From: Rugamonas fusca
GTDB taxonomy: Bacteria > Pseudomonadota > Gammaproteobacteria > Burkholderiales > Burkholderiaceae_D
Assembly (NCBI RefSeq): GCF_014042365.1
Contig: NZ_JACEZS010000003.1
Span: 1-64,000, forward strand
DNA length: 64,000 bases
Reading direction: 5' to 3'
The notes under the pieces were generated by a model, which was not told the origin of the DNA, made no database searches, and saw nothing but the letters and a program-made list of their open reading frames with translations. The position numbers and the translations under genes are program-made. This document shows positions 39,510 to 51,225 of the stretch, piece after piece; the stretch's first letter is position 1; every line of letters begins with the position of its first letter.

Positions 39510-39881
39510 TTAATGCACCCGGCGCCACGGATGCGGACCGCCCACCAGGTGCAGGTGCAGATGGTACACCTCCTGGCCGCCATCGGGGCCGCTATTGATG
39601 ACGGTTTTGTAGCCGCCGCTCGGCGTGCCGTCCGCGTCGTGGCTGACGGCGCAGCCGAATTCCTCGGCCAGGCGCGGCACCAGGGCCAGCATCTTGCCCA
39701 GCAGCGCGGTCTGGTTGGCCGTGCAGTCCGACAGCGTGGACAGATGCTGCTTGGGGATCAGCAGCAGGTGCACGGGCGCGGCCGGGTTGATGTCCTTGAA
39801 CGCCAGCACATCCTCGTCCTCGTAGACGATGGTCGAGGGAATCTGCTTGGCCGCGATCTTGCAAAAAATACAGTTGTCCAC
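39510..39881 (-). CDS. HIT family nucleotide-binding protein
   Basis: 123 residues, read from the GTG at 39881, since AGGAG is five bases upstream and the product then opens DNCIFCKIAAKQIPS, as in other family members; a GTG two codons earlier is too near that site. The histidine triad HLHLHLVGG and the N-terminal CxxC-like CIFCKI identify an HinT-like purine nucleoside phosphoramidase. It lies 30 bases after hisE, in the position it holds in many betaproteobacteria. Confidence 0.9.
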   Translation of the reverse strand: MDNCIFCKIAAKQIPSTIVYEDEDVLAFKDINPAAPVHLLLIPKQHLSTLSDCTANQTALLGKMLALVPRLAEEFGCAVSHDADGTPSGGYKTVINSGPDGGQEVYHLHLHLVGGPHPWRRVH

Positions 39882-39911
39882 AAACACTCCTAAAAAGTCG
39901 GGTTGTTACGG

Positions 39912-40268
39912 TCAGGCGCCGTCGCCCGGCGCATCCTTGCGGGAGGCTTTTTCCACGATCCCGGACACGCCTTCGCGCCGGGCCAGCTCGTCGAGCACCT
40001 GCTGCGGGGTCAGGTCGAACTGGGCCAGCAGCACCAGCGTATGGAACCACAGGTCGGCGCACTCGTACAGCACCTTGGAGGCGTCGCCGCCGGCGCGCGC
40101 GTCCTTGGCGGCCATCACCGTCTCGGTGGCTTCCTCGCCGATTTTCTTGAGGATGGCGTCGTCGCCCTTGGCGAACAGGCGCGAGACGTAGGAGGTGGCC
40201 GGGTCGCCGCCGTTGGCCAGCTTGCGCGATTCGATGATGTCCGCTACGCGGTCGAGGATTGCACTCAT
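39912..40268 (-). CDS. hisE: Phosphoribosyl-ATP pyrophosphatase
   Basis: 118 residues. The MazG-like fold shows in [16 protein letters not shown] and [15 protein letters not shown]. It removes pyrophosphate from PR-ATP, the second step of histidine synthesis. Its start codon overlaps the hisI stop as ATGA. HisE and HisI are separate here, not fused as in enterobacteria. Confidence 0.95.
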   Translation of the reverse strand: MSAILDRVADIIESRKLANGGDPATSYVSRLFAKGDDAILKKIGEEATETVMAAKDARAGGDASKVLYECADLWFHTLVLLAQFDLTPQQVLDELARREGVSGIVEKASRKDAPGDGA

Positions 40269-40753
40269 GTCGGTTTGGTCTTGTTCGGTTTGGCCACGGC
40301 CTTGGGCGCCGGCTTGGCGGGTTCGGGATAGATGATGGCCGGGTCTTTCAGCACCGGCTCGGCGACCTGCCAGTCGCCTTCCAGCGCGTCGCCCTCGAAT
40401 TTCTGGAAGAAGCAGGAATGGCGGCCCGTATGGCAGGCGATGCCGCCGGCCTGTTCGATCTTGAGCAGCACCACGTCCTCGTCGCAATCGAGGCGGATTT
40501 CCAGCACCTTCTGCACGTGGCCGGACTCCTCGCCCTTGTGCCACAGCTTCTTGCGCGAGCGGCTCCAGTACACGGCCTCGCCCAGCTCCACCGTGCGCGC
40601 CAGCGCCTCGCGGTTCATCCAGGCGAACATCAGCACGTCGTTGCTGCCCGCTTCCTGGGCGATCACGGGCACCAGCCCGTTCTCGTCCCATTGCACTTTC
40701 TTCAGCCATTTGGCCTTGGCGAGGCCGTTGTTGTTCGGTGGCGTAGCCATCAT
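40265..40753 (-). CDS. hisI: Phosphoribosyl-AMP cyclohydrolase
   Basis: 162 residues, with the core segments [39 protein letters not shown] and [10 protein letters not shown], including the zinc-binding cysteines. It hydrolyses PR-AMP to ProFAR. The C-terminus carries an extra Lys/Pro-rich tail of about 25 residues ([20 protein letters not shown]). Two consecutive ATGs after GGAGGAACG make the exact start ambiguous by one codon. Confidence 0.95.
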   Translation of the reverse strand: MMATPPNNNGLAKAKWLKKVQWDENGLVPVIAQEAGSNDVLMFAWMNREALARTVELGEAVYWSRSRKKLWHKGEESGHVQKVLEIRLDCDEDVVLLKIEQAGGIACHTGRHSCFFQKFEGDALEGDWQVAEPVLKDPAIIYPEPAKPAPKAVAKPNKTKPT

Positions 40754-40764
40754 CGTTCCTCCGC

Positions 40765-41526
<762 letters not shown>

Positions 41527-41574
41527 GTTGGAACCCGTCGGCCCGCAGGCCATAAGCTAAGAATCTGGCGCGCC

Positions 41575-42351
41575 TTATTCGGCGGCGCCGTCGGTCAGTT
41601 CGTCCGCGCGCACCTGGGCCGCGGCCAGGTCCAGCGTGCCCTCGTAGATGGAACGGCCGCAGATCACGCCTTCGATGCCTTCGTCCTGCACCGCACACAG
41701 CGCTTCCACGTCGCCCAGGTTGTGCAGGCCGCCCGAAGCGATCACGGGGATCTTGACGGCCTGGGCCAGCTTGACGGTGGCCTCGATGTTCACGCCGCCC
41801 ATCATGCCGTCGCGGCCGATGTCGGTGTAGATGATCGATTCCACGCCATAGGCTTCGAACTTCTGCGCCAGGTCGATCACTTCGTGGCCGGACATCTTGC
41901 TCCAGCCATCGGTGGCCACCTTGCCATCCTTGGCGTCCAGGCCGACGATGATGTGACCGGGGAAGGCGCCGCAGGCGTCGTGCAGGAAGCCGGGGCTCTT
42001 GACGGCGGCCGTGCCGATGATCACGTAGCTGATGCCGGCGTCCAGGTAGCGCTCGATGGTGTCGAGGTCGCGGATGCCGCCGCCCAGCTGGACGGGAATC
42101 TCGTCGATGTCGTTTTCCAGCGCGAAGTCCTGCACCACCTTGAGGATGGACTTGATGGCCCCTTCGTTCTTGGGCTTGCCGGCGAACGCGCCGTTCAAAT
42201 CGACCAGGTGCAGGCGGCGGGCGCCCTGCTTGAGCCAGTGCAGCGCCATGTCGGCCGGTTCTTCGGAAAATACGGTGGCAAGTTCCATATCGCCTTGTTT
42301 CAGGCGCACGCAGTGACCGTCTTTGAGGTCGATGGCAGGAATGAGCAGCAT
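41575..42351 (-). CDS. hisA: ProFAR isomerase
   Basis: 258 residues, begins [16 protein letters not shown], with the phosphate-binding QLGGGIRD and [10 protein letters not shown] loops of the HisA barrel. It isomerises ProFAR to PRFAR. The gene is between hisH and hisF with gaps of 36 and 48 bases. Confidence 0.97.
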   Translation of the reverse strand: MLLIPAIDLKDGHCVRLKQGDMELATVFSEEPADMALHWLKQGARRLHLVDLNGAFAGKPKNEGAIKSILKVVQDFALENDIDEIPVQLGGGIRDLDTIERYLDAGISYVIIGTAAVKSPGFLHDACGAFPGHIIVGLDAKDGKVATDGWSKMSGHEVIDLAQKFEAYGVESIIYTDIGRDGMMGGVNIEATVKLAQAVKIPVIASGGLHNLGDVEALCAVQDEGIEGVICGRSIYEGTLDLAAAQVRADELTDGAAE

Positions 42352-42387
42352 GATCGTGTCAGATGTGAGAGTGAAAAAGGGTGGAAC

Positions 42388-43026
42388 TCAAGGTTGCCAG
42401 TGAACGAAATTCTTATACAGTTGCAGGCCCATGGCCGCGCTCTTCTCCGGGTGGAACTGGGTGGCGAAGATGTTGTCGCGCGCCACGGCGCAGGCGAACG
42501 GCTTGCCATACACGGTCTCGCCCACCACGTGGGCCGCTTGCGCCGGTTCGACGTAATAGCTGTGCACGAAGTAAAAATAGCTGTTGTCCGGAATACCTTG
42601 CCACAAGGGGTGAGACGCCGTCTGGCGCACTTGGTTCCATCCCATCTGCGGCACCTTGTAGCGCGAACCGTCCTCCTGCAGCATGCCGTCAAGCTGGAAG
42701 CGTACCACCTTGCCGGGCATCAGGCCCAGGCCGGCCGCGTTGCCTTCCTCGCTCACGTCGAACAGCATCTGCTCGCCGATGCACACGCCCATCAGCGGTT
42801 TGCTTTCCGCCGCGCGCAGCAGCGCTTCCTGCACGCCCGATTCGCGCAGGCTGCGCATGCAGTCGGGCATGGCGCCCTGGCCGGGCAGCACGATGCGGTG
42901 CGCGTTCTCGATGTCGGCCACTGCGCCGGAAATTTTCACGTCCGCTTCCGGCGCCACGGCGCGCAGCGCCTGCGCCACCGAGCGCAGGTTGCCCATGCCG
43001 TAATCCACTACAACAATTTTATTCAT
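42388..43026 (-). CDS. hisH: Imidazole glycerol phosphate synthase, glutamine amidotransferase subunit
   Basis: 212 residues. The class I amidotransferase nucleophile is Cys82 in [11 protein letters not shown], and the FHPEKS segment supplies the His and Glu. It provides ammonia to HisF. The nucleophile loop reads CIGEQ rather than the common CLGMQ, a tolerated variant. Start at ATG 43026; a TTG two codons earlier is less likely. Confidence 0.97.
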   Translation of the reverse strand: MNKIVVVDYGMGNLRSVAQALRAVAPEADVKISGAVADIENAHRIVLPGQGAMPDCMRSLRESGVQEALLRAAESKPLMGVCIGEQMLFDVSEEGNAAGLGLMPGKVVRFQLDGMLQEDGSRYKVPQMGWNQVRQTASHPLWQGIPDNSYFYFVHSYYVEPAQAAHVVGETVYGKPFACAVARDNIFATQFHPEKSAAMGLQLYKNFVHWQP

Positions 43027-43075
43027 ATTCAAGCATCAAAATGTGACCGGAGCCGCCCGCCCGGCAGGGGCGTGC

Positions 43076-43666
43076 TTACAGCGTGCCTTTGGTCGAAGGG
43101 ATGGTGCCGGCGGCCCGTTCGTCCAGTTCCGCCGCCATGCGCAGCGCGCGGCCGAAGGCCTTGAACACGGTTTCGCACTGGTGGTGGGCATTGGTGCCGC
43201 GCAGGTTGTCGATGTGCAGCGTGACCAGCGCGTGGTTGACGAAGCCGCGGAAGAATTCCAGCGTCAGGTCGACGTCAAAGGTGCCGATCATGGCGCGCGT
43301 GAACGGGATGTGATATTCGATGCCGGGACGGCCCGAGAAATCGAGCACCACGCGCGACAGCGCCTCGTCCAGCGGCACGTAGGCGTGGCCGTAGCGGCGG
43401 ATGCCCTTGCGGTCGCCGATGGCCTTGGCCACCGCCATGCCCAGCGTGATGCCCACGTCTTCCACCGTGTGGTGGTTGTCGATGTGGATGTCGCCCGTCG
43501 CTTCCACTTCCAGGTCGATCAGGCCGTGGCGGGCGATCTGGTCCAGCATGTGGTCGAGGAAGGGCACGCCCGTGTTGAGCTTTTGCTGGCCGGTGCCGTC
43601 CAGGTTGATGGCGACGCGGACTTGCGTCTCGTTGGTGTTGCGCGTGATTTCTGCGGTGCGGTTCAT
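43076..43666 (-). CDS. hisB: Imidazoleglycerol-phosphate dehydratase
   Basis: 196 residues, monofunctional dehydratase (no N-terminal phosphatase domain as in E. coli HisB). The metal-binding motifs [10 protein letters not shown] and [18 protein letters not shown] are intact. A histidinol-phosphatase must therefore be encoded elsewhere. Confidence 0.97.
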   Translation of the reverse strand: MNRTAEITRNTNETQVRVAINLDGTGQQKLNTGVPFLDHMLDQIARHGLIDLEVEATGDIHIDNHHTVEDVGITLGMAVAKAIGDRKGIRRYGHAYVPLDEALSRVVLDFSGRPGIEYHIPFTRAMIGTFDVDLTLEFFRGFVNHALVTLHIDNLRGTNAHHQCETVFKAFGRALRMAAELDERAAGTIPSTKGTL

Positions 43667-43685
43667 GAAGGGCTCTACGATGATA

Positions 43686-44780
43686 TCAGGCTGCCAACGA
43701 TGCTTGCAGGGCATCGAGGAAGGCCGCGTTTTCTTCCGGGGTGCTGACCGTGATGCGCAAACAATTGGACAGCACAGCGTGCATTTTACTCACATTTTTG
43801 ACTAATACCTTGCGATCAAGGAGTTTCGCGTAGGCATCATCGGCGTTTGGCACCCGTATCAAGATAAAATTCGCCGCCGACGGGAACACCGTCACGCCGG
43901 GCAGGGCGGCCATGGCGCCCGCCAGTTCAGCGCGCGCGGCCCGCAATTGGGCCGCTTGCTGGTTCAGCACGTCCACGTGGTCGAGCGCGAATTCAGCCGC
44001 CGCCTGGGTCAGCACGTTGATGTTGTAAGGAGGCCGCACTTTGTCGAACTGGGCCAGCAATTCCGGCGCGGCCGACATGTAACCGAGGCGGATACCGGCC
44101 AGGCCCAGCTTGGACACGGTGCGCATCACGACCAGGTTGGGGAACTCGGGCAGGCGGTCCATGAAGCTGGCCTGGGCGAACGGCTCATACGCTTCGTCCA
44201 CCACGGCGATGCCCGTCTCACCCAGCGCGCGGATGATGGCGACGATGGCGTCCGCGTCAAACAGGTTGCCGGTCGGGTTGTTCGGGTAGGACAGGTAGAC
44301 CAGCGATGGGCGGTGCTGGGCGATAGCGGCCAGCATGGCCGGCAAATCCAGCGTGAGGTCATCCTTGAGCGGCACGCCGACGAAATCCATGCCCGCGAAC
44401 TGGGCCGAGCGCTGGTACATGACGAACGATGGCGAGGGCGCCAGCACCACGGCGCGCCGCTCCTGCAGCGCGCACGCCATGTCGAGGATGGAGATCAGTT
44501 CATCCGAGCCGTTGCCGAGCATGACGTCATAACCGGCCGGCACGCCCAGCCGCGCGCAGATGCGCTGCTTGAGCGCGCTGTACGACGCCACCGGGTAGCG
44601 GTTCAGCGTGGCGTCGGCCAGGCGCTGGCCCAGCTCGCGCAGCAGCGGCTCCGGCAGTTCGTACGGGTTTTCCATCGCATCGAGTTTGATATAGCCGCTC
44701 GCGTCGGGCACATGGTAGCTGCCGATGGCACGCACGTCGGAACGGATGGTGGCGGCGATGAGGTTGGACACGGCGGACAT
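43686..44780 (-). CDS. hisC: Histidinol-phosphate aminotransferase
   Basis: 364 residues, class I/II aminotransferase fold. The PLP lysine lies in [15 protein letters not shown], the phosphate-binding Asn in SYPNNPTGN and Asp in VVDEAYEPF. It transaminates imidazole acetol phosphate with glutamate. The upstream neighbour is a DNA methyltransferase, 28 bases away, rather than hisD as usual. Confidence 0.95.
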   Translation of the reverse strand: MSAVSNLIAATIRSDVRAIGSYHVPDASGYIKLDAMENPYELPEPLLRELGQRLADATLNRYPVASYSALKQRICARLGVPAGYDVMLGNGSDELISILDMACALQERRAVVLAPSPSFVMYQRSAQFAGMDFVGVPLKDDLTLDLPAMLAAIAQHRPSLVYLSYPNNPTGNLFDADAIVAIIRALGETGIAVVDEAYEPFAQASFMDRLPEFPNLVVMRTVSKLGLAGIRLGYMSAAPELLAQFDKVRPPYNINVLTQAAAEFALDHVDVLNQQAAQLRAARAELAGAMAALPGVTVFPSAANFILIRVPNADDAYAKLLDRKVLVKNVSKMHAVLSNCLRITVSTPEENAAFLDALQASLAA

Positions 44781-44808
44781 CTGGGGGGCTCCTGGTAGGG
44801 TGGGCGGG

Positions 44809-45792
44809 CTAGGCGGCGACTTCGTCGTCGTCCAGCGCGGCGATGGTGGTGCGGGGGCGCTTGGCGGCGGGCTTGGCTACCGGCCTGGACGCGGGATTTG
44901 CGGCCGATTTTGCGGCCGCTTTGGCAGCAGGCTTGGCGGCCGTCCGGCTGCGCTTGGCCACCGGCTTGGCGGTCTTGGCGCCGCTGGCTGCCGGTTCAGG
45001 CTCCAAGGCCGGCGCTGGCGCATCGAGCTCCGGCGACGCCAGGCGCGCGCTGATGATGGCGCAGTAATCGGGGTTCAGCTCGAAGCCGACGAAATTGCGG
45101 CCGCAGCGCCGCGCCGCGATGGCCGTGGTGCCGCTGCCCATGAACAGGTCCAGCACCACGCCGTCCGGCGGGCACGAGGCCTTGACCATGCGTTCGATGA
45201 TTTCCAGCGGCTTCTGGGTCGGATGGTCGGCCCGCTCCGGGTGCTCGCGGTGCAGGCGCGATACGCTCCACAAATCCTTGGGGTTGTAGCCCACTTCCAG
45301 CCACTTGGCGCCCACGAAGATGGAACGCGAGCGGGCCTTCTTGGTGGCCGCGTCGTACGGGATGCGCACCGCGTCCAGGTCGAAATAGTAATCCTTGCGG
45401 CGCACGAAGAAGCCGATGGTGTCGTGCACCGACGAGAAGCTGCGCACGCTGCCGCCCATGGATGGCACGCGGCGGTCCCAGATGATCTCGTTCATCATCG
45501 TCATGCGCTGCTTGAGCATGACGAAAATCTCGGGCGAAAAGCGCCACGTGAGGAAGATGTACAGGCTGCCGTTGGGCTTGAGCTTGGGCAGGGCCAGGTC
45601 TATCCACTGCTCGGTCCAGCGCAGGTAGTCGTCCACGCTTTGCTTGTCAGAGGCGTTGCCGTAGTCCTTGCCCAGGTTGTAGGGCGGGTCCGTCAGGATC
45701 AGGTCGACGGAACCATCGGGGATGCGGGCCAGGCCGGCCAGCGCATCCTCGCAAAAGACCTGGTTCAGCCAAGTGCCCACGGACTCGCTCAT
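44809..45792 (-). CDS. Orphan beta-class DNA methyltransferase with histone H1-like tail
   Basis: 327 residues. Motif IV DPPYNLG (35-41) precedes motif [10 protein letters not shown] (215-223), the order of beta-class amino methyltransferases, and HPTQKP (190-195) is a common companion. The enzyme most likely makes N6-methyladenine, with N4-methylcytosine as alternative. From about residue 257 the chain is Ala, Lys and Pro-rich with [14 protein letters not shown]-like repeats resembling bacterial histone H1-like tails, then ends DDDEVAA. No restriction gene is nearby. It sits between hisD (7-base gap) and hisC (28-base gap), hence in the his transcript. Confidence 0.9.
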   Translation of the reverse strand: MSESVGTWLNQVFCEDALAGLARIPDGSVDLILTDPPYNLGKDYGNASDKQSVDDYLRWTEQWIDLALPKLKPNGSLYIFLTWRFSPEIFVMLKQRMTMMNEIIWDRRVPSMGGSVRSFSSVHDTIGFFVRRKDYYFDLDAVRIPYDAATKKARSRSIFVGAKWLEVGYNPKDLWSVSRLHREHPERADHPTQKPLEIIERMVKASCPPDGVVLDLFMGSGTTAIAARRCGRNFVGFELNPDYCAIISARLASPELDAPAPALEPEPAASGAKTAKPVAKRSRTAAKPAAKAAAKSAANPASRPVAKPAAKRPRTTIAALDDDEVAA

Positions 45793-45799
45793 ACGGGAC

Positions 45800-47125
45800 T
45801 CAGATGGCCGACTTCAGGCGCAGTTCGGCGCTGCGGGCGTGGGCCTGCAAGCCTTCGCCGTAGGCCAGTTCGGCCGCCACCTTGCCCAGCGTCTGGGCGC
45901 CCGCCTCGCTCACGTGGATGATCGACGAGCGCTTCTGGAAATCGTACACGCCCAGCGGCGACGAGAAGCGCGCCGTGCGCGACGTGGGCAGCACGTGGTT
46001 GGGACCGCAGCAATAGTCGCCCAGCGATTCGGACGAGAAGCGGCCCAGGAACATGGCGCCCGCATGGCGGATCTTGTCGGCCCACTGCTGCGGGTTTTCC
46101 GCCGAGATTTCCAGGTGCTCGGCCGCGATGCTGTTGGCGATGGCGCAGGCCTCGTCCATGTCGCGCACCTTGACCAGCGCGCCGCGGTCCGTCAGCGAGG
46201 TGCGGATAGTGGCCGCGCGCGGCATGGCCGGCAGCAGCTTGTTCAGGCTCGCTTCCACGCGGGCGATGTAGGCCGCGTCCGGGCACAGCAGGATGGCCTG
46301 GGCCAGCTCGTCGTGTTCGGCCTGCGAGAACAGGTCCATGGCCACCCAGTCCGGGTCCGTGGTGCCGTCGCAGACGACCAGGATTTCGGACGGGCCGGCG
46401 ATCATGTCGATGCCCACCACGCCGAACACGCGGCGCTTGGCGGCGGCCACATAGGCGTTGCCGGGGCCGACGATCTTGTCGACGGCCGTGATGGTCTCCG
46501 TGCCATAGGCCAGCGCGGCCACGGCCTGGGCGCCGCCGATGGTGATCACGCGCGTCACGCCGGCGATGGCGGCAGCGGCCAGCACCATCTGGTTCTTCAC
46601 GCCGTCCGGGGTCGGCACCACCATGATGATCTCGCCCACGCCGGCCACGTGGGCCGGAATCGCGTTCATCAGCACGGACGACGGGTAGGCGGCCTTGCCG
46701 CCGGGGACGTAGATGCCCACGCTGTCGAGCGGCGTGACCTTCTGGCCCAGCACCGTGCCGTCCGCTTCCGTGTAGGTGAAGCCGTTCAGTTCCTGCTTCT
46801 GGCGCTGGTGGAAGACGCGCACGCGGTCGGCCGCCGTTTGCAGCGCCTGGCGCTGGGCGTCCGGCAAGCCGGCCAGCGCGGCCTGCAGTTCTTCCTGCGA
46901 CACGTCGAAGGCGGCCATGCTGGTCGCGCCGCCGTAGGGGATGCGGTCGAAACGGTTGGTGTATTCCAGCACGGCGGCGTCGCCGCGCGCCTTGACGTCG
47001 GCCAGGATGGCCGTGACGGCCGTTTCGATGGCGTCGTCGGCGCTGGCCTCGAACGCCAGCAGGGCGGACAGGGCGGACTGGAAATCGGCTTGGCTGGAGT
47101 CGAGCTTGGTGATCTGAATCGGCAT
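45800..47125 (-). CDS. hisD: Histidinol dehydrogenase
   Basis: 441 residues, usual length. [44 protein letters not shown] and the zinc-site segments ending in [20 protein letters not shown] are characteristic. It oxidises L-histidinol to histidine in two NAD-dependent steps. It follows hisG by 34 bases. Confidence 0.97.
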   Translation of the reverse strand: MPIQITKLDSSQADFQSALSALLAFEASADDAIETAVTAILADVKARGDAAVLEYTNRFDRIPYGGATSMAAFDVSQEELQAALAGLPDAQRQALQTAADRVRVFHQRQKQELNGFTYTEADGTVLGQKVTPLDSVGIYVPGGKAAYPSSVLMNAIPAHVAGVGEIIMVVPTPDGVKNQMVLAAAAIAGVTRVITIGGAQAVAALAYGTETITAVDKIVGPGNAYVAAAKRRVFGVVGIDMIAGPSEILVVCDGTTDPDWVAMDLFSQAEHDELAQAILLCPDAAYIARVEASLNKLLPAMPRAATIRTSLTDRGALVKVRDMDEACAIANSIAAEHLEISAENPQQWADKIRHAGAMFLGRFSSESLGDYCCGPNHVLPTSRTARFSSPLGVYDFQKRSSIIHVSEAGAQTLGKVAAELAYGEGLQAHARSAELRLKSAI

Positions 47126-47159
47126 GATGGGCAGGTTCCGGCTGGTCTGGTCTTGGGAC

Positions 47160-47837
47160 TTATTGGCTCTTGGGCTGGGAAGCGCGTTCGAACGCTTCGA
47201 TGATCGGTTGCAGGCGCTCGCGCTTGAGCTTGAGCGCGGCCTGGTTCACGATCAGGCGCGACGAGATCGGCATGATCGCTTCCACTTCCACCAGGTCGTT
47301 GGCGCGCAGCGTGTTGCCGGTGCTGACCACGTCGACGATGGCGTCCGACAGACCCACCAGCGGCGCCAGCTCCATCGAGCCGTACAGCTTGATCAGGTCC
47401 ACGTGCACGCCCTTGGCGGCGAAGTGCTCGCGCGCCGTCTGCACGAACTTGGTGGCCACGCGCAGGCGCGCGCCCTGGCGCACGGCCGTCTCGTAGTCGA
47501 AGCCGTTCTTGACGGCGACCGACATGCGGCAGGTGGCGATGTTCAGGTCGATCGGCTGGTACAGGCCCTCGCCGCCGTGCTCCAGCAGCACGTCCTTGCC
47601 GGCCACGCCGAAATCGGCCGCGCCGTGCTGCACGTAGGTCGGCACGTCGGTGGCGCGCACGATGATCACGCGCACGTTCGGATCGTTGGTGCCCAGGATC
47701 AGCTTGCGCGACGTTTCCGGATTTTCCGTCACGGTGATGCCGGCCGCTTCCAGCAGCGGCAGGGTGTCTTCGAAGATGCGGCCTTTCGACAGCGCCAGGA
47801 TCAGTTGCGAGTTGGACTGGCCGTTAAATGCACTCAT
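47160..47837 (-). CDS. hisG: ATP phosphoribosyltransferase, short form
   Basis: 225 residues: the short HisG type without the regulatory C-terminal domain, which works only with HisZ. Segments [36 protein letters not shown] and [16 protein letters not shown] fit. No hisZ is in this window; in this group it is normally elsewhere. It catalyses the first committed step and, as the first his gene, follows murA by 11 bases. Confidence 0.95.
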   Translation of the reverse strand: MSAFNGQSNSQLILALSKGRIFEDTLPLLEAAGITVTENPETSRKLILGTNDPNVRVIIVRATDVPTYVQHGAADFGVAGKDVLLEHGGEGLYQPIDLNIATCRMSVAVKNGFDYETAVRQGARLRVATKFVQTAREHFAAKGVHVDLIKLYGSMELAPLVGLSDAIVDVVSTGNTLRANDLVEVEAIMPISSRLIVNQAALKLKRERLQPIIEAFERASQPKSQ

Positions 47838-47848
47838 GGTGGTTCCCG

Positions 47849-49099
47849 TTATTTGATGCGGCGGATATCGGCGCCCACGGCCGACAGCTTCACTTCCATG
47901 CGGTCGTAGCCGCGGTCGAGGTGGTAGATGCGGTCCACCAGCGTTTCGCCGCGGGCCGCCAGCGCGGCGATCACCAGCGAGGCCGAGGCGCGCAGGTCGG
48001 TCGCCATCACCGGCGCGCCGATCAGCTGTTCCACGCCCTTGATGAAGGCCGTGTTGCCGTCCGTCTCGATGGCCGCGCCCAGGCGGTTCATCTCCTGCAC
48101 GTGCATGAAGCGGTTCTCGAAGATCGTCTCGGTGACGCGGCTGGCGCCGTCGGCCACCGTGTTGACGGCCATGAACTGGGCCTGCATGTCGGTCGGGAAG
48201 CCGGGGTATTCGGTGGTGCGGAAGCTGACCGGCGTGGGGCGGCGGTTCATCTGCGCGCGGATCCAATTGTCGCCGATGGTCATTTCCAGGCCCATTTCAC
48301 GCAGCTTGTCGAGCGCCGCGTCCATGATGTCGGTGCGGGTGTTGCGCAGCGTGATGTCGCCGCCGGCCGCCGCCACGGCGCACAGGAAGGTGGCCGCTTC
48401 GATGCGGTCCGAGATCACGGCGTGCTTGGCGCCGTGCAGTTCGGGCACGCCCTGGATCACCAGGCGGTCGGTGCCGATGCCTTCGATCTTCGCGCCCATG
48501 GCCACCAGCAGGTGGGCCAGGTCCGTCACTTCCGGCTCGCGGGCCGCGTTTTCGAGGATGGTTTCGCCTTCGGCCAGGGTGGCGGCCATCAGCAGGTTCT
48601 CGGTGCCGGTGACGGTGATCATGTCCGTCACGATACGGGTGCCCTTGAGCTTCTTGCACTTGGCGTAGATGTAGCCGCCTTCGATGGAAATCTCGGCGCC
48701 CAGCGCCTGCAAGCCCTTGATGTGCTGGTCCACGGGGCGCGAACCGATGGCGCAGCCGCCCGGCAGCGATACCTTGGCTTCGCCGAAGCGTGCCAGCAGG
48801 GGGCCCAGCACGAGGATCGAAGCACGCATGGTCTTGACCATCTCGTATGGCGCTTCCAGCCTGGTGATGGCGCTGCCGTTGAGGGTGACGCGCTCGCCGT
48901 CCTGCTTGACCTGCAAGCCGGTCTGGCCCAGCAGCTTGAGCATGGTGGCCACGTCGTGCAGGTGCGGCACGTTGGACAGTTCCAGGTCGCCCGCCGTCAG
49001 CAGGCCAGCACACAGGATGGGCAGGGCCGCGTTCTTGGCGCCGGAAATGGCGATCTCGCCGGACAGGCGCTTGCCGCCTTGAATCAGAAGCTTGTCCAT
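47849..49099 (-). CDS. murA: UDP-N-acetylglucosamine 1-carboxyvinyltransferase
   Basis: 416 residues. Lys22 and Asn23 in SGAKNAALP and the fosfomycin-target cysteine Cys116 in [15 protein letters not shown] are present. MurA transfers enolpyruvate from PEP to UDP-GlcNAc at the start of peptidoglycan synthesis. Placement between the BolA gene and hisG is standard in Burkholderiales. Confidence 0.97.
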   Translation of the reverse strand: MDKLLIQGGKRLSGEIAISGAKNAALPILCAGLLTAGDLELSNVPHLHDVATMLKLLGQTGLQVKQDGERVTLNGSAITRLEAPYEMVKTMRASILVLGPLLARFGEAKVSLPGGCAIGSRPVDQHIKGLQALGAEISIEGGYIYAKCKKLKGTRIVTDMITVTGTENLLMAATLAEGETILENAAREPEVTDLAHLLVAMGAKIEGIGTDRLVIQGVPELHGAKHAVISDRIEAATFLCAVAAAGGDITLRNTRTDIMDAALDKLREMGLEMTIGDNWIRAQMNRRPTPVSFRTTEYPGFPTDMQAQFMAVNTVADGASRVTETIFENRFMHVQEMNRLGAAIETDGNTAFIKGVEQLIGAPVMATDLRASASLVIAALAARGETLVDRIYHLDRGYDRMEVKLSAVGADIRRIK

Positions 49100-49101
49100 G
49101 C

Positions 49102-49338
49102 TTATCCTTGGAATTCTTCAGGGGTCATGGTCTTCATCGACAGCGCGTGGATTTCCTCGCGCATGCGGTCGCCCAGCGCCGCGTACACCAGCTGGTGGCG
49201 CTGGATCAAACGCTTGCCCGCGAACGCTGGCGACACGATCACCGCCTGGAAGTGCTGGCCATCGCCGTCCACTTCAAGGTGGGTGCATTCGAGGCCGGCG
49301 GCAATGTAGCTGTGGATCAGTTCTGGAGTGGTCGACAC
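49102..49338 (-). CDS. ibaG: BolA/IbaG family protein
   Basis: 78 residues, shape of IbaG (YrbA): [33 protein letters not shown] and [12 protein letters not shown]. These proteins bind glutaredoxin-coordinated iron-sulfur clusters. Immediately upstream of murA, two bases apart, as in E. coli. The start codon is at 49338. Confidence 0.9.
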   Translation of the reverse strand: MSTTPELIHSYIAAGLECTHLEVDGDGQHFQAVIVSPAFAGKRLIQRHQLVYAALGDRMREEIHALSMKTMTPEEFQG

Positions 49339-49381
49339 GATAATTCCTTAATATTGAATTCGGTATAAACGGTATAAATAG

Positions 49382-50149
49382 TTAATGGCGCAACCGGTAG
49401 CCGCTGCGCAGCAGGCGAATGGCCGCCAGCGACAGCACCACCAGGAAGGCGGACACGATGCCCAGGCTGACCACCGGGTTGACGTCGGACTGGCCGAAGA
49501 AGCCATAGCGGAAGCCGTCGATCATGTAGAAGAACGGGTTCAGGTGCGACACGGTCAGCCAGAACGTGGGCAGCGAGTGGATCGAGTAAAACACGCCGGA
49601 CAGGAAGGTGAGCGGCATGATGAGGAAGTTCTGGAACGCGGCCAGCTGGTCGAACTTTTCGGCCCACACGCCGGCGATCAGGCCCATGGTGCCGAGGATG
49701 GCGGCGCCCAGCAGCGCGAACACGGCGATCCACACGGGCGCCGTGAACGACAGGTGGGCGAACCAGGCCGTGACGATGAACACACCGAGGCCGACGACGA
49801 TGCCGCGCACCATGGACGCGATCACATAGGCGGAGAAGATTTCCCAGTGCGACAAGGGCGTGAGCAGCACGAACACGAGGTTGCCCGTGATCTTGGACTG
49901 GATCAGCGAGGACGATGAATTGGCGAACGCATTCTGCAGCACGCTCATCATCACCAGGCCGGGGATCAGGAAGGCCGTGTAGTTGACGCCCGCGTACACC
50001 TGCACCCGGCCTTCGAGCACGTGGCCGAAGATCAGCAAATACAGCATGGCCGTCAAGATGGGGGCGGCCACGGTCTGGGTCGCCACTTTCCAGAAGCGCA
50101 GGGTTTCCTTGTACACCAGGGTGCGGAAGCCGGTGGAGATCAAATTCAT
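49382..50149 (-). CDS. ABC-2 type transporter permease
   Basis: 255 residues with six membrane segments and the ABC-2 pattern MNLISTGFRTLVYKETLRFW, FLIPGLVMMSVLQNAFANSS and PLTFLSGVFYSI. It resembles YadH/NodJ-type export permeases. Its start codon overlaps the ATPase stop by one base (TGATG). Substrate unknown; the fixed position beside the Mla operon suggests an envelope role. Confidence 0.85.
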   Translation of the reverse strand: MNLISTGFRTLVYKETLRFWKVATQTVAAPILTAMLYLLIFGHVLEGRVQVYAGVNYTAFLIPGLVMMSVLQNAFANSSSSLIQSKITGNLVFVLLTPLSHWEIFSAYVIASMVRGIVVGLGVFIVTAWFAHLSFTAPVWIAVFALLGAAILGTMGLIAGVWAEKFDQLAAFQNFLIMPLTFLSGVFYSIHSLPTFWLTVSHLNPFFYMIDGFRYGFFGQSDVNPVVSLGIVSAFLVVLSLAAIRLLRSGYRLRH

Positions 50150-51057
50150 CAAACGGTCCCCTTGTCCATGATTTGCAGGAAGATGTCTTCCAGGTCGGCC
50201 TGCTGCAACTGCATCTCGTCGATCACGGCGCCGCTTTCGCGCACGCGCGCGAGGATGTTCTCCACTTCCGCGTAGTCGTTGATGCGCAGGTTGTACTCGC
50301 CGGGCACGGTTTGCTCGGCATGGGTGATCAGGTGCTGCAACTGCGGCGGCAGCGCGCCCTTCAGGTGCAGGTTGAGCTGGGAGCCGGAAATGCGGCGGAT
50401 CAGCGCGCTCATGGTGTCGAGCGCCACGATCTTGCCGGCCTTGAGCATGGCCACGCGCTTGCACATGGCTTGCGCCTCCTCCAGGTAGTGGGTGGTGAGC
50501 ACCACCGTGTGGCCTTCGCGGTTCAGGCGCGAGATGAACTTCCACAGCGTCTGGCGCAGCTCCACGTCCACGCCGGCCGTCGGCTCGTCGAGCACGATCA
50601 CGGGCGGCTTGTGCACCAGGGCCTGGGCCACCAGCACGCGCCGCTTCATGCCGCCCGACAGCGCGCGCATGTTGGTGTCGGCCTTGTTGGTCAGGTCCAG
50701 GTTGAACATCACCTCGTCGATCCAGTCGTCGTTGCGCGACAGGCCGAAATAGCCCGACTGCAGCCGCAGCGTCTCGCGCACGGTGAAGAAGGGGTCGAAC
50801 ACCAGTTCCTGCGGCACCACGCCCAGCTTGCGGCGGGCGGCGCGGAAATCCGTCTGCACGTCGTGGCCATGGATGGTGACGTTGCCGGCGTCGGGCCGGA
50901 TCAGGCCGGCGATGATGGAGATCAGGGTGGTCTTGCCGGCGCCGTTCGGCCCGAGCAGGCCGAAGAACTCGCCCTCCTCGATGGACAGGGAAACGCCGCC
51001 CAGTGCCTGCAGCGACTGGTAGCGCTTCTGGACCTGGTTGATTTGGATAGCTGTCAT
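50149..51057 (-). CDS. ABC transporter ATP-binding protein
   Basis: 302 residues. Walker A GPNGAGKTTL, signature LSGGMKRRV and Walker B VIVLDEPTAGVD are intact; the C-terminal 80 residues form the domain usual in drug-export (DrrA/YadG) ATPases. It pairs with the permease downstream. It lies 168 bases after mlaB, so may have its own promoter. Confidence 0.9.
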   Translation of the reverse strand: MTAIQINQVQKRYQSLQALGGVSLSIEEGEFFGLLGPNGAGKTTLISIIAGLIRPDAGNVTIHGHDVQTDFRAARRKLGVVPQELVFDPFFTVRETLRLQSGYFGLSRNDDWIDEVMFNLDLTNKADTNMRALSGGMKRRVLVAQALVHKPPVIVLDEPTAGVDVELRQTLWKFISRLNREGHTVVLTTHYLEEAQAMCKRVAMLKAGKIVALDTMSALIRRISGSQLNLHLKGALPPQLQHLITHAEQTVPGEYNLRINDYAEVENILARVRESGAVIDEMQLQQADLEDIFLQIMDKGTV

Positions 51058-51225
51058 GCTGGACTTGTCAGTTGTTGCCGCAGCGCAAGGACACGGCAGG
51101 GATGCTCGTTGGCGGAAGGTGGTGCTAGTCGCCGCGGCATTATTTTGGCGGCGGCAACGTTCAATTATAGGGGAATTTTGATCCGGCAGAGCCGGACCGG
51201 GCGATTCGCGGGGGACGGGACAGGG

